A stretch of DNA of 64,000 nucleotides, taken from contig NC_090774.1 of NCBI RefSeq assembly GCF_001761485.1, positions 1,550,001-1,614,000 of the forward strand, written 5' to 3'. Positions 37,511 through 50,193 of this stretch are shown in pieces (positions within the stretch are counted from its first letter, which is position 1; each line of letters begins with the position of its first letter). Source of the DNA: Yarrowia lipolytica (lineage: Eukaryota; Ascomycota; Dipodascomycetes; Dipodascales). The notes below the pieces were generated by a model. It was not told the DNA's origin. It did no database searches and saw nothing but the letters and a program-made list of their open reading frames with translations. A program made the position numbers and the translations under genes.

Positions 37511-38896
37511 TGCATTTGATAGAATATTTATACAAGTTTTGATATAGAAGTAATCGCATGAGTTGAAGACGGCCGATAGACTGTATGCTGTGGTACGAGG
37601 ATCGGAATCAACATAAAACCACAGACGAAGGGAGTGATTTTCGAATTGTGATCCTCCCGGAACAAGGGATCACTCGTGCGGCCACATGTATCATATGCAG
37701 AAGGGTACTGTCGGTATGGGGTATTGTTGGGGGTAATCGCGCAATGGCATTTTCATTTAAGGAAGTTGGCTGTTCCAGAGAGTGTCAGGATAAACTGTTT
37801 TCCATAGGTATCGACATGTGTCTGATCCGTCGACGTATATTTGCCCAAAAGTCAAGCATCTCTAAGATATCGGGTTAATGTGGGCTAGAATGGAATGAAA
37901 AGAGTCCCAAGTTTGTCAGGCGAAGACCGTGTCACAATGAGGAGTGAGAAAGGGTACAGCACACATGGTACTGTAGGGAGAGTGTGGGGTAAAGTGAGCC
38001 ATGAGGATGGCAGGTGGCAGGTCTAATGAATGTTCGTTGCTGTAGGCAAAGGAAGAGAAAAGGGGAGATTCTGAAGTAAAAGCTCTCATACACTTGCATA
38101 ATAGAATTAATATCTCATTTCCAATAAATACCAGATATGTGCTTTCATAATTCTCCTTACGTCAAGTCTATGTTTATGATAACAGCGGTATTGTTTGGAG
38201 CCTGGACTAGGGTAATGCAGTATGGGTGTGGATTGTCGCAGGCACAAGCAGTTGGATTCCGCAACAGAGAAATTTGGAAGGATCATGGGACGAGTGAACA
38301 AAATAAAGGAGAAGAGGTTTGGAAACCATTCACTGATCAGTATCAATCACGACTATCCCGAGCTTTATTTACGCTTCAACTGTTTACTTAAGACTCGAGA
38401 GACTTTAACTATCATTTGGAGTGCCAAATTCCTCCTTCAACGTCCACGATGCTGCTGTACTTCCGTTGCGCGTTCCATATTGAGAGCTACAGAGACAGAT
38501 GCTGGTGATTACCGCAAACAACCGGAAAAAAACCCCGAAAACAACAACAAAAAAACAACAACAAAAAAAACAATTAAATATCTACGATAACAGCTCATCT
38601 AAAGCTCTGGGCTTCTGTTTCAGCCTCAATGCAGCATGCACCCATTGGAGCCTGAGTCAATAAACCAGGTAAATATATGAGTGAAATAGATTGATCGCGA
38701 AAAACGCTTGATTGGATCATCGATCAACCCATCATTTTCTGCTTCTTTCCACTACAAGTACAATCGCCCCTTCCAACACCAGCTTACATCATCTGCCGGG
38801 GTCCATCCCCAGACAAATTAGATACATAAAGTTTCGCGTCGGACGCGATCTCCAGAAGACACACCACACACACCAAGCGACACGACATCATATTCA
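37511..38896. other. Gene-free region upstream of PDS5
   Basis: 1.4 kb with no coding region recognised. An A-rich CAACAAAAAAA-type run lies at 38541-38575. The right end is the PDS5 promoter. Confidence 0.5.
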
Positions 38897-41800
38897 ATGA
38901 CGGCCAAGGCGCGATTGAAGACGACGAATCTCCTAAAGGGAGACACGGGCGCCATCAAGAACAACGTCAAGGTGAGTATTTATCCTTTTCTATCTTCTAC
39001 GACATTCCAATTGTGTGGTTTGCTAACCTAGAAACTGCTGGACGAGCTGAGAAGTGTTGAACAGGGAGGCCTGGACATCAATGCCTGCAAACCTATCCGG
39101 CAGGCGCTTCTGGACAAGCGCATTCTCGAATCCAAAGATCAGACGACCCAGGCGTACGCCTCGCTGTGTTTCCTGGAACTCCTGAAAATCTTTGCTCCGG
39201 ATGCCCCTCTTTCCATCTCCGACCTGGAGCGCGTGTTTCAGCTGTTCAAGCGCCGGTTCAAGGCACTGGCCAACACCGAGGCCGCTAGCTACGCCGAAAG
39301 CTTTGAACTGCTTGAAAACGTCGAGTCTCTGAACTGCATTGTTCTGGCGAACGACTTTGAAACCAGAGATAAGTTCATTGACGATCTGTTTTTGCTCTTC
39401 TACAAGCTGTACACCACAAAGCCCGACAGCAAACACGCCGTACTACTTCCCCGTGTACTTAATCAGCTTCTTTACGAAATCAACCAGGAGGGCAATTTGC
39501 CCATGCAGTCTGCTCGAGTGGTCTTCTCTCAGTTTGTGGCTGTCCCCAAGAAGAAGACTGCGTCCAAGCAGGCCTCTCTGGGCTTTGAGAACGCTGGATA
39601 CGCGCTGAGCAAGATTCTGTGCGCCGATAACAAGACGGTCATGGCCAAATCTTTGTTTGCGTATTTCAACGACGTGTTCAACAGCGAGTGTGGAGACGAC
39701 GCAGAGGAGGACGAAGAGACCAAAATGACGGAGCTCACTCGATTACACAAATTGGTGGTGGAGATCTGGAAGGCCGTTCCCGAAACCATTGCCCAGCTGG
39801 TCGGATATTTGCAAGCTGAACTCATCACCGAAAAGACAGCCGTGAGATTGCTGCTGGTAGAGGTTGTGGGAGACATGATTGCGCACCAGCCTTCAGAGAT
39901 CAACTTTGTGACCACCTACGATACCTGCTGGAATCTGTGGCGAGATCGATGTCGCGATAAGGATCCCGAAGTGCGTGAAATGTGGGCTTTCAAGGCCCAT
40001 GATATTCTCAAGTATCGAACTGACGTGACTCGAGAGGTTTCCAAGATCCTTCTGCAGCTGTTGATTGACGAAGATGAGAGAGTTCGAATCCAGGCCATCA
40101 AGTCTCTGGGTGAACTGGAGCCGGAGACGCTCAAGAACCTCGTGGGAGGCTCAGACGAATTCATCAAGCTCATGACTGACCGTATGGGCGACAGGAAGCC
40201 TCTTGTGAGAAAAACAGCCACAGAAGTGTGTGCTCAACTATATGCTGATGCATACCCCCTGATTGAGCAAGATGAGGATGTGTCCAGTATTGCCAATTGG
40301 ATCCCCAGTGCTCTTCTGAACTTGGTGTTCAAGAACAACCCCGAAATCACCTTCAACATGGAACGGGTTTTCCATGAGGATATCTTGACACGAGAAACTG
40401 GTGTTCAGACTCGTGTGGAGCGTCTTTTGTCGGTGTTGGGATCTCTTGGTGATGATACTTCTCCTGCCAGAAAGTCGTTCCATTCACTCATCAACTGGCA
40501 AAACACCATTTCAGAGTACTTCAAGGCGGCTGTGGGGGATGTCATCACCGATGCTCAAAAAGAGTCTATTATCGAGTGGATGGCCAATATCACACCTAAC
40601 CCCAAGCTTGCAAGTTCTGCCATCGCTGAGCTGCTGGAAAACTATAGTGAAGACCTCAAGACATGTATTTCACCCGACTCGACTGTGCGAGAGGTGATTG
40701 AGGCACAGGATCGAATTCTTGACGAGTTCTCTGGAGAAGCCGCGGAAGTTATTGCTGTGCTTCTCTATCGAAGCTCCAACTTGCTCCTCAACAAGCAGAT
40801 TCTCGCATCTCTGGTCACCCAGCCCGTGGCTGCTTCTTTCTTGGAGCACGTGTCTAGAATCAACCCAGCCCTTCTCACAGCCCATGTCAACGGCATGTTC
40901 GAGTCCATTGTTGCCGAGAATGCCTCTGAAGAAACTCTTCGAACCCTGGCAGCTATGGCCAAGCGGGGCAACAATACTCTCAAGGTTCCTAAGATGGCAT
41001 TCAAGCCTCTGACAAAGTTAATTCTTGACGGTGAGCCTCTAGAGGCCAACTATGCTACCGCCATTGCCTGCTGTGCTGCCCCTTCACTTCTTTCAGCTTC
41101 GGCTATCAAGGCTCTGGTTGGTTCTGCTAACACTGATTCCAAGTACACTGCGTTGACGCAAATCTACAAGCGAAAGCCTGAGCTTCTAGAGAAACATGAC
41201 CTAACAGAACACGTTTCTGACTTGCTAGCAAATATGGAGGACCCCGACACTGAGGTGTCTGGCTTCGCGGTATCGTTTGCAATCACCCACGAGACTGCTA
41301 AGGGTGCCCCTAACCTTGTTGACACCATCTGCAACCTCATTGACCCCAAGGATCTAGAAATCGACGAAGATGGGGAGATGGTTGACAACGAGCTATCTCC
41401 TTCTGTTCATCTGTGTCTTTCTCTGGAGCTTCTACGGCTTGCTTGGAACCCGGCATACAGAGCTGACAAGATTCATGCCCAGCACATCATTTCTCTGTCT
41501 CGAACAGTTCGACATCCTGATCCCGAAGTTCGAAAACGGTTCATGCAGAAACTCATGTCTCTGATGAACAAGAACAAGCTAGGCTGGAAGTTCCTTCTTT
41601 TGCCGCTGCTGTGCATCGGAGTGGAGTCTGAAGCTGCTTTTAAGGATGATGTTGTCCGATGGGTGCGTGCCAAGCACGACAATGAGCTCAAACAAAATCC
41701 CAAGTCCACCGTTTTTGTGGCTCTGTTCCCACGTCTTTTGCACTTTCTTGGACGTGATCTCATCATTCACACTGGAGGAGCCGTCACTGGCGATCATCTA

Positions 41801-42505
41801 GAGGAGCCGTTGTATGCCATTCTGGTCTTTCTACAGATTGTGGCAGATACAGACAATTTGGCCATGCTGTTTCATCTTGCTCAGCGGGTCAAGCAATTCC
41901 AAGATGCTGTAGACGAGGAGCGAGCCAACATTATGCATCTGGACAAGGGCGTCCATTTTCTGTCTGAGCTGGCACAGCTGTCCATTCGTCAGTATGCTGA
42001 GAACAAGCACAACATGCAGATACCCACCTATCCTGGCAAAGCAAATATGCCTGGCGATATCTTCAAGCCGTTCGATACCCCCGAACTGGCTAAAAAGGCG
42101 TCTCAGACGACGTACATGCCTCAGGAGGTGGCCGAGGAGATTCCCCACAGTATCCGAGTGTTCTTGACGTCTCGAAAACGTGCTCAGGAGGCTAATGCAG
42201 AGAAAGCCAAGAAGCCCAAGAAGGCCAAGATCATCAAAGCACCCAAGAAGACGAAAAAGGCTGCCAGTAAACCAAAGGCCAAGAAGAAAGCCGCTGGGAC
42301 TGAAGACGGACCACGAAGGCGAAGCAGTCGACATTCTGGACGAGTGAGTGACTACAGAGAGAAGTCTGTTGAGGAGTTGGAAGAAGAAGATGAAAGTGAG
42401 GACGAAGAGGGCGACGAAGAAGAGGAGAGTGAAGAGGAGGAGGAGGAGGAGGAGGAGGGAGAGGAGGAAGAAGAGGAAGAAGAGGAAGAAGAAGACGATG
42501 AATAA
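38897..42505 (+). CDS. PDS5: PDS5, cohesin-associated HEAT-repeat protein (two exons)
   Basis: Pds5 binds cohesin on chromosomes and controls its release, loop size and acetylation-dependent cohesion. Exon 1 is 38897-38971 (25 codons), the 60-base intron runs GTGAGT to CTAACCTAG, and exon 2 is 39032-42505; total 1182 residues. Without exon 1 the large frame lacks an ATG at its start. The conserved N-terminal segment FAPDAPLSISDLERVFQLFK is present, followed by HEAT-type helices such as DKDPEVREMWAFKAHDILKY and RHPDPEVRKRFMQKLMSLM. The C-terminus is Lys/Ala/Pro-rich (about 1055-1110) and ends in a stretch of nearly pure Glu/Asp, like Pds5 in other yeasts. Converges on RCO1. Confidence 0.92.
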
Positions 42506-42754
42506 CTGTATGTATTGTATTTTAATGTTATATCAGAATTAGCCGAGATCAAGGTACAAGTACCTATAGAATGAGACGATATCGTTATGAACTACATCCA
42601 AAAGGTACAGAAGAACGTCGTTGTCCACTCAACTCTACAAACAGATATAAATTAATGTCTATTGTACAAAATACCTAACTTTGGTAGTCATATCAGTTAC
42701 AGCATAGTCGTCAGAAGAGGTCGGTAGGGGATCAGAAAAGAGTTCCGGCGGAGA

Positions 42755-45304
42755 TCAGTCACGAGTCTCACTTTTCACATTATCATTTTGCTCCTCCTTG
42801 ATCTTCTTCTCCACCAGATCGGCTATCTTCAACTCCGCCAACACGGCATCCAAGCCCTTGCTGGTGACAATCTTTCTCACTTCAGCCAGCAGATGTTTTT
42901 CGGATAACGAGAACAAGTCCTGTTCCTCGTCCTGCTCCACACCCGCCTCCAGATCGTCGGGACCTCCGTCACTAATCTCACCATCATCGTCATCGTCTTC
43001 TTCCTCCATCTTCACCTCCATCTCCTTGTACTTCTCGGCCATGTCCAACATGGCGTATGCTGCCACGGCTTCATCTCTAGCCTCGTTCCAATTATGCATT
43101 TTTACTGTGTCGATGAAGTCCAATTTGATCCCTGCTTCTGGCAGTCGATAAGCCACTCCATCAATCACCATTTCCCTCATTTTGGCCCGACGAATATCAG
43201 CTAGCGACGGCTTTATAGAGAGGGGTACCCCCTCATCTCCCTCATCAAGGAGAACCTCTATGTTACCATCGTTAACAAACCCTCGCTGGAGGTCCGTATC
43301 AATACGTTTCAGTTTCTTGGGCTTTCGAGGCAGATTAATCACATTATCCACGTGATTAGGACACTTCCACTTTCGGCCTAGCATCTTGACATTAGCCAAC
43401 GGAGGATCAATGCAGTCCAGATGCCATGCTGTGGGGCAGTAATCACAGGATGTGATTCCTCGGCCATTGAGACCGTTCTTGCCGCACTTGAAGCATTCGA
43501 GCGGCTTGCCGTTCTTATCCAGGTTGCGAACGATGCCGACCTCTCGATCATCCAGAGCCAGCGTGATATCCTTCTCGGTCTTTTCGTGGTCGTCGGAATA
43601 CTCGCCAAACGGCCCTGTGCTGACACCCTCAAAGTATTCGCGGATGCTTTTGGGAAGACGGAACTCCTTGGGGTTGGTGCGACTGATGCGGTTTAGTAAT
43701 TGCGAAAAAATGCCCCTGGGAGCCTGCTCCGGAGGGAACCGGCGGGCCTTGCATTCCTTGCAAAACCACTGGCCGTCGGGAAGCGACTCGTCATCGTAAG
43801 GCGGGTCGGAACATGCAAAATGGAAAGATTTCGGACATGCCTCGCAGCAGAGGAACCGGCCTAGGCCCTTGCACGCGTCGCAGAAATCGTCATTGTCCTG
43901 GGGTTAGATATTAGGTTACGGGGGATACTTGTGGACGGTTGTGAAATAGACTCAATGACACGGTATCCAGGGAAAAGAGATGTGGTGGTGCAACACACGA
44001 GACATATCCCCGCTCTATATAATAATAGAGTGAGGTTCGTGTCAGCTCGTCAGATGGTTATGTGTGCTAACCTTGCTGGACTCAACAAAGTCAAGCCAAC
44101 ATAACTTCCAAGAACACACCACCACCAAAAAAACCAACAATGTGTCTTGACAGAAACGTGTCAGAGGACAGGTACATTGACAGCAATCATGCAACAGAAA
44201 TATTCGCATGATCACTTCCAGCATGTTTCAATATAGTTACCAATCCAACAATACTCACCTTGGTCGGGTCGTCTTCACTAGGGGGAGCCGCGACTCTTGG
44301 CGGCGTTTTAGTCGCAAATCCAAACGGACTTCCGGGCTTTTTGGGACTGAGTTAGCGGAGAAAAAGGAAGTCGAACAGCGAGAGCTGTTCGGTAGACAGC
44401 AAGAGGGGGGGCGAGGCAAACGGGCGGCCAAAAAATCTGGGCGTGTGGGGTATGGGTATCACAGGGTATCCACCACAACAATCTGTTTATGTGTCAAACC
44501 GCAATAGATGAAAGCAAACGCAATTTGCGAGCATAACATCGCAGCATGTAAGCAATGACGACACGACCATGACAACGACATGTCATTACCAACAACATAC
44601 TTTGATTGTAGTAACCGCGTCAGCATTGTAACATTGAAGATCATGTAAGCCGTCACTTTCCACCTCTCTTTCTTTCTCTCTCTCTCTCGCTCTGTGTCTT
44701 AACAACACTCTCTCATGGGTATCAATATGTAACACGATGGCGAACAATTCGCGTAATTGGAGTTGCACTCATGTACTCACCTGGCCACCTTGATCTTAAT
44801 ATGCAGACCCGAACCGTGTCCCAGGTTCGGAGTGGATCCCAGCTTTGGAGTACTCGGGGTCGGAGTACTGCTCTTATCCTTCTTTGCTGATCCCTTGGGT
44901 CTTCCTCGTTTCCTCGGCGTACTGGAACCGCTTGGCGTCGCAGTCTTTTGTCGTTTGAGCGAGCCTCGTTCTGTGGACGGCTCTGTCTTGTCCAGAGCCA
45001 CCTTGAGTGATCTCTTGTTGGTGGACTCATACTGCTGCACCCGGTCTTCCACCTGCGGTGACGATGATGGCGACGACGGACGCGTGCTGTCTGTGGTATT
45101 GCCGTTGGGCTCGTGTCCATTAACACCGTTGGTGGACTCGAGCGCCGGACTGGACTCTGACGAAGCCACCGACGAGGCGCGACTCATGCGCTTGACGGTT
45201 TTCTTGCGTCCTCGTCCCGACTTTTTCGGCGGTGGAGCGCCAAAGTTGTACCCGGTCACGGAGTTCTGCGGGCCTGCCGTCTGTGGCTCGGTCCACTCGG
45301 GCAT
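42755..45304 (-). CDS. RCO1: RCO1, double-PHD subunit of the Rpd3S deacetylase (three exons)
   Basis: Rco1 helps the Rpd3S complex read methylated H3 in transcribed genes and deacetylate them, preventing internal initiation. Exons on the minus strand: 45304-44781, 44346-44259 and 43897-42755, introns of 434 and 361 bases, all with GTGAGT and CTAAC...CAG, phase kept; total 584 residues. The N-terminal exon is Ser/Pro-rich with an AT-hook-like core (TPRKRGRPKGSAKK). PHD1 spans about 205-257 (DNDDFCDACKGLGRFLCCEA); PHD2 spans about 339-386 (CFKCGKNGLNGRGITSCDYC). Between them lies FSQLLNRISRTNPKEFRLPK, matching the conserved inter-PHD part of Rco1. The tail is acidic. A GTG-initiated extension upstream of 45304 was not used. 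Confidence 0.9.
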
Positions 45305-47724
45305 CTTTAGTGGTGGTGACGTGCCTGAAGTTATTGTGCGATGGGTCGACACTCTCTGGTGTAAAGTGAAAAGTGCGTACGAAGTTTAGTGGTGGGTGTG
45401 CGACAGAGAAGCTGGATCTGGTAGGAGCACAGTTGCCAAAAAAAGCAGCGTGTTTTTTGGGGACGAAATCTCGTAATTACCTGGAGGCTGACACAAGTAT
45501 CTGCGCCAGTTAATTGCTAGATTTTAATAATGGATATCCCGGGTCTCGAGTCCTGTGTCTCTGTTGAGAGTTGTGTGGGTGTGAGATATACAACTGCACG
45601 CTCCTGTTTTTCTCTGGTGTGCACTGCTGCAGTTGTGTGTGTGGTTAAACAAGTGCTCGTGTGTGTGTGTGGGCACGGTGAGTGGGTGGTGTACGCGGTT
45701 GAGTGTTGTGCAGTGATTCAAACGACTAATATACTGTAATTCCGAGAGCCTCAGAAAAGCAGTCTGTCAATCAACAAACGACAAAAATACCCACCTCAAG
45801 AAAGCAATAAACCAAGCTCGGTGAGGGTTTCGGAAGTGCGGATGCGCGGGATCTTGTTGCAGGTTGCAGCGGTGGTTGTATGTACAGTTATTACTGTTTC
45901 CGTCGATGTGGCGGGGGCTTGTACAAGTGGCTAGTACGGATGGCGTGCGCACCGTGAGCATTATATGCTGCTCTCTTTTGTATTTCATTATGGTAATCCC
46001 TGCTTTCTTTTATCCAACTAAAGTCGGCTGGTATTTCACTCGATTACCTCTGCGAGCTTCAGGGCCTGCGATTCCTTCTTTGGTCTCTTTCCATCTCGTG
46101 ATGCAGCCATAGATGCTTCTTGTAAGGACGCTGTTCATGGTTCATGACACATGTTGTGCTCCCGTCTCGTACTCTCGACACCGTCCCATGACTACCCCAG
46201 TAGCTTACCGTCTTTCTCTACATTATCGCCCAGAGCTGCTCCAGGAGGGCTGGTTGCTGCATACATACAACGTGCTCACGGGAGAGGTACGAGCATGCAA
46301 CCCCTCTGTTTCACCTTACTCCGGTGGATACGATTTCCGAGTGGTGAAGGAGACTGTATGTCGACACCTTCCGATCTCTACTGTTGCCCTACAGTATGTA
46401 CTTGTACATCCATCGTACTCCTCTTGCAGAACATTTATTAAGCTAGTCGAGCGCTACAGCTCGCGGCAGCTAGAGCCGACTTGGTCATGACAGTGACACC
46501 GCCCACAGTAAACGTGAGCACAGCAGAGACCTAGCTCAAAGACCAGGCCCACCACCATCGCGACTTCAAGAGCACTTGCTCTCAACTCCGAGGCCGCTAA
46601 GAGGCTCGAAACGTGGCCTTTAAGTTTGATCAGCAAGCCGGGGCACTTGTTGGAGGTCTTCGTCAGGCACCCAAGATTCGACAGGGCACAGCTACTTGTA
46701 GCGAGTACGAGGCTATACAAGCGCGATTTGTAAGCAGGCGGCCGTCGTTCGGACTCACCTGTTGGAACGAAGAGTGTCTTTACTTATCGTAGTACTTTCG
46801 CCAACACCCTACTTCTCATGAGAACAGAACAGAACAGAACAGATCCCATAGAAAGACCAAGGTGTACTCACCTGAATTGAGAAGTCAGCAATAGAACTAT
46901 TGTACCAAGGAAGTGGTCGTTTCAATTCATTTGATCATGCCTGGGGTAGTCAAAGCTCCGTCTCTCGCATTTCTATGGATCCGCTTTAGGGATGGCCCTG
47001 TCTAGTATAGGAACAGGACACGTGAAGATACGACATGAGCTTTTGCTTGATTCAAAGAATGGATTTGGAAAGTGGTCACTAAGCTGATACTTGTCTTCAA
47101 CTATTTCATGTCATTCGAGACTCATTCCACCCTGTGACTCCAACAACTTTTCTCTATTCATTTCCATCTTCTCCTTAAACCAGTAACCACTTCAGTGTCC
47201 CCATTCAACATCACGAAAGCCAACGCAAGTTGACAAAACAAAACTGTTGAAGGATCCTTTTAAAAGACCTGAAGTACTCGTACTTCAACTTGTGCACTTT
47301 CTTCCTTTGCAGTTTGAGAACACAAGTGCATAGCAAAAGTGCTTTGACACACTAAGGAATACCTACTTCACGCCTTACAAAATGAATTCAAGCTGTTATA
47401 TATTTCCGAGCACTTCAGAAGAGACCCCTTCTTACATGTGCCATGAAGACTGTCTTTCAAAATACCGAATTTACAACTTCACACCGGCTGATTGACCTGC
47501 TCACTACCCTATATTATGTACATCTCACGAACAAGCTGTTAACACTTTCAATATAACAAGAGCATCATAATGACCACAAGGAATTGCACTATCCTCTTTC
47601 CATTACACCTTCCTATTATACACTCCATTACAAGTACTCGTACCATCGGATATTACCATGTCATCATCGCAATCATATTTTCATACTAACCGGTATACAT
47701 CCTATTCTGCCTATTTAACGTGAT
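45305..47724. other. 2.4 kb gene-free region
   Basis: No coding region recognised. It holds the RCO1 promoter, a GT-rich stretch (45590-45700, GTGTGTGTGTG), a GTACTTGTAC motif at 46398-46407, an (AGAAC) run of about four units at 46821-46843, and the 3' flank of the EBP1-like gene. A GC-rich, hairpin-prone patch at 46440-46760 was looked at as an RNA gene but not accepted. Confidence 0.5.
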
Positions 47725-48913
47725 TTAAGCAGAAGCAGCCTCCTGGGCCTTTCGCTCCTTCTTGGAGAGCTTGAGGGGCTCAGCGAGAACCTTGAGGAGA
47801 TCCTCGTTCTCAATCTTCTTGTCAGACTTGACGATGGAGAAGTCGGGCTGAGGGGCGGTGGCCAGCTTGATGTTACCGTCCTTGGTGACACCGACGGTGG
47901 TGAAGAACTCGGCAACAATCTCGCCGTCCTTCTCGTAGTGGACGTCGTAGGGGATGACGAGACCGTGGTTCTTGCACTCCTGGAGACCCATTCGGCCCTT
48001 GGTGGGGTCCTCAAGGACTCGGACGGAGAAGGGGAAGGCTCCGGCCTTCTTCTGGACCTCAGAGAAAACGGCTCGAGAAGATCGCATCTTGAGCTGGTAG
48101 GTCAGATCGGTCTTCTTGTAGATGGTGGTTCGGGTCTCGCCCTGCTTGACCTTACCGTCGCCGGTGGAGACAAGAATGTCGAGTCCGTAGACCTCATCAG
48201 CCTCAAAGGTGAAGGTCTCGAAGTTCTGCTTCTGGCCCTCGGTGGGGTTGAGAATGATCTGCTTCTTACCATCCAGAATGTTCTGGCCCTGCTGGTGGGT
48301 CAGCATACCCTCGGCGGGGGTGCAGCCGTAGGCCTTGCAGACCTCCTCGACGTTTCGGGTCACGTCCCAGTTCTTGTTGCCGGGCTTGATGGTTCGGACA
48401 GCGACCTCGGTAGCGTACCAGGCGGCAGAGATGACATCGGCAACCTTGCCGGTGATGGGGCCCTCGGCAATGGGGCCGCCAGAGACAACGAGAGTGTCGG
48501 CAACAACACCGCCGTAGCCGTCAATCTGGGCGCCGAGAGACACCTTGATGACGTCGCCGGTCTTGAGGTTGATCTTGGCCTCGGGATCAGTGGAGATGGG
48601 AGACAGATGGGCAACACAGTTGTTGGGGGAGATGGCGGTGGGGAAAGCAACACCCTTGGTCACCTTCTTGCCCTTGAAGATCTTGTTGGTCTCAGCGACG
48701 AGGAGCTCGTCACCCTTGACACAGATGTCGTAGAGGTTGGCGCCGTCGACACAGAGGGCCTTGACCTGCTCAAGAACCTTGGCGGAGATCTCGCCGGCGG
48801 TTCGGTACTTGTAGACAACCTCGGAGTTGGCGAGGGTGGTGTTAACTGTGTTAGTTGGGGGTTCAACGGTCGCGCAGCCGCTCAATTCACTCACCGTCAG
48901 TCTTGGGGGCCAT
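47725..48913 (-). CDS. EBP1/PA2G4-like pseudo-methionine-aminopeptidase (two exons)
   Basis: Related to human EBP1 and fission yeast Cdb4: a protein with the methionine aminopeptidase fold that binds ribosomes, RNA or curved DNA instead of cutting peptides. Exon 1 is 48913-48895 (19 bases); the 49-base intron runs GTGAGT to CTAACACAG; exon 2 is 48845-47725; total 379 residues, as in the family. The product begins MAPKTDVNTTLANSEVVYKY. Segments such as GVAFPTAISPNNCVAHLSPI and GMLTHQQGQNILDGKKQIIL fit EBP1. Where true enzymes have metal-binding aspartates the sequence reads VSLGAQIDGYGGVVADTLVV, lacking the normal pattern. The basic end (KLSKKERKAQEAASA) is typical. Codon bias suggests high expression. 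Confidence 0.9.
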
Positions 48914-49926
48914 TTTGTAGTGTGGTGTAGATGCTGTGTAGCGGTGTGCAATAAAGATTTTTTCAACTGCGAGCGGTCACGTGCTAACCTAGTGCCAAGG
49001 GTGGAGCGGAGTCTGGTGCGAAGCAAAAGGTGGAGTACGCGCGCGAGTGCTTGGGGAGCTGTGCCGTTGACACTTTGGAGCCGGGAATTGGGTCTGGTTT
49101 TTGGAGATGGTGGCTTGTTGGAGTTGCTATCACCACTTTGGACATGGTGTAGCATGGTCTTGTCATGATATTATGATAACGTTGTGTTTGAGAGCACGGA
49201 GTGGGGTCCAAGCACGGGCAGAAATGGGCGACAATGAATTTAGACAAATGGGAATATATATTAACAAATAGAAGATGGGGAATATCCGTTGGTAATTGTT
49301 TTTTTATAGAATTACTAGGGCGGCCCGTGTCATTTCTCACACCTTTCAATTCTCGATTCCTCGATCTGAACAAAGTTGGCTGCTCGTGTGACCTGATTAT
49401 GGTACCGTAATGAAGATGTGCGTGTTGAGTTGGATGTTAGTTGAGCCGACAGGTAGGTTCCATGGCTTTATATTTCGAGTTAAAGCGCCTTTAACGGTGA
49501 CACGAGGGTTGGATTCGCTTTTTTGTCCTACTTTTCATCAGATACCCCCTCTTTCGGCAGCCTCTCAAATCGGCCACACAGCTTGCACGCCGTCAGTATA
49601 GCCTACAGTATTGGTGGTGTACTTTAACTAAGTTCAACTAAACTGGATAAAAAAAATACAGTAGTCCCACACCCTTGGAAGTGCTACGCGGCTAACAATG
49701 CCTACTCGGAAAATAAGCTTCGACTTATCTCATCTCAGACCGTCAAGAGAGGTGTTCAAAAGCCGCTTCGCAGTAATCAGTTTGCTCGTAAATGGATAAA
49801 ATCAATCAATATGCCACTTATACTTCAGAGATATTCTTTCCCAACCTTGGCGGCAACCACAGCCACTGCTACAGCCTTCTCAAGCGGTCCGCTTCCCTCT
49901 TCGATGTCAAACTATAAACTCCATAT

Positions 49927-49933
49927 TGACTCA
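49927..49933 (+). promoter_or_regulatory. Gcn4-type site, distal, upstream of ARG7
   Basis: TGACTCA, the sequence bound by Gcn4 in general amino-acid control, about 260 bases before the ARG7 ATG. Confidence 0.5.
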
Positions 49934-50094
49934 CTTCTAGCGAGTTGCGAAATACCGCTCTAGCAAGTGCAATTTTCATTTTTTGTCAAAAACCAACAAT
50001 GAAATCAATTCCAAATGCCCCTTTAACCCCCCTGAACCACTCTCTACTCCCCACTTCCGCTTAACCACCCCAAATCAACCTCCCAAATACCCAT

Positions 50095-50101
50095 TGACTC
50101 A
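50095..50101 (+). promoter_or_regulatory. Gcn4-type site, proximal, upstream of ARG7
   Basis: A second TGACTCA, about 93 bases before the ATG, a usual distance for a working Gcn4 site. Confidence 0.6.
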
Positions 50102-50193
50102 TTGGCTAATGCACCGTCCAACCTTCGCACGACGCATAAATACTGTAGACCGCTCCACAACCATCACCACCCACTATTCACCCGTCCGTTGCG

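Larger units (their letters stand above)
48914..50193. other. Divergent region between the EBP1-like gene and ARG7
   Basis: 1.3 kb with no gene seen. The right half is the ARG7 promoter and carries two TGACTCA sites, listed separately. Confidence 0.5.

Noticed and set aside
46440-46760. Hairpin-prone GC-rich patch with GAAACG and TTTGATCAGC words, considered as an SRP (7SL) RNA gene
   Set aside because: The order of conserved SRP helix 8 elements does not fit, no Alu-domain motif was found and no T-run ends it. A covariance-model search would settle it.
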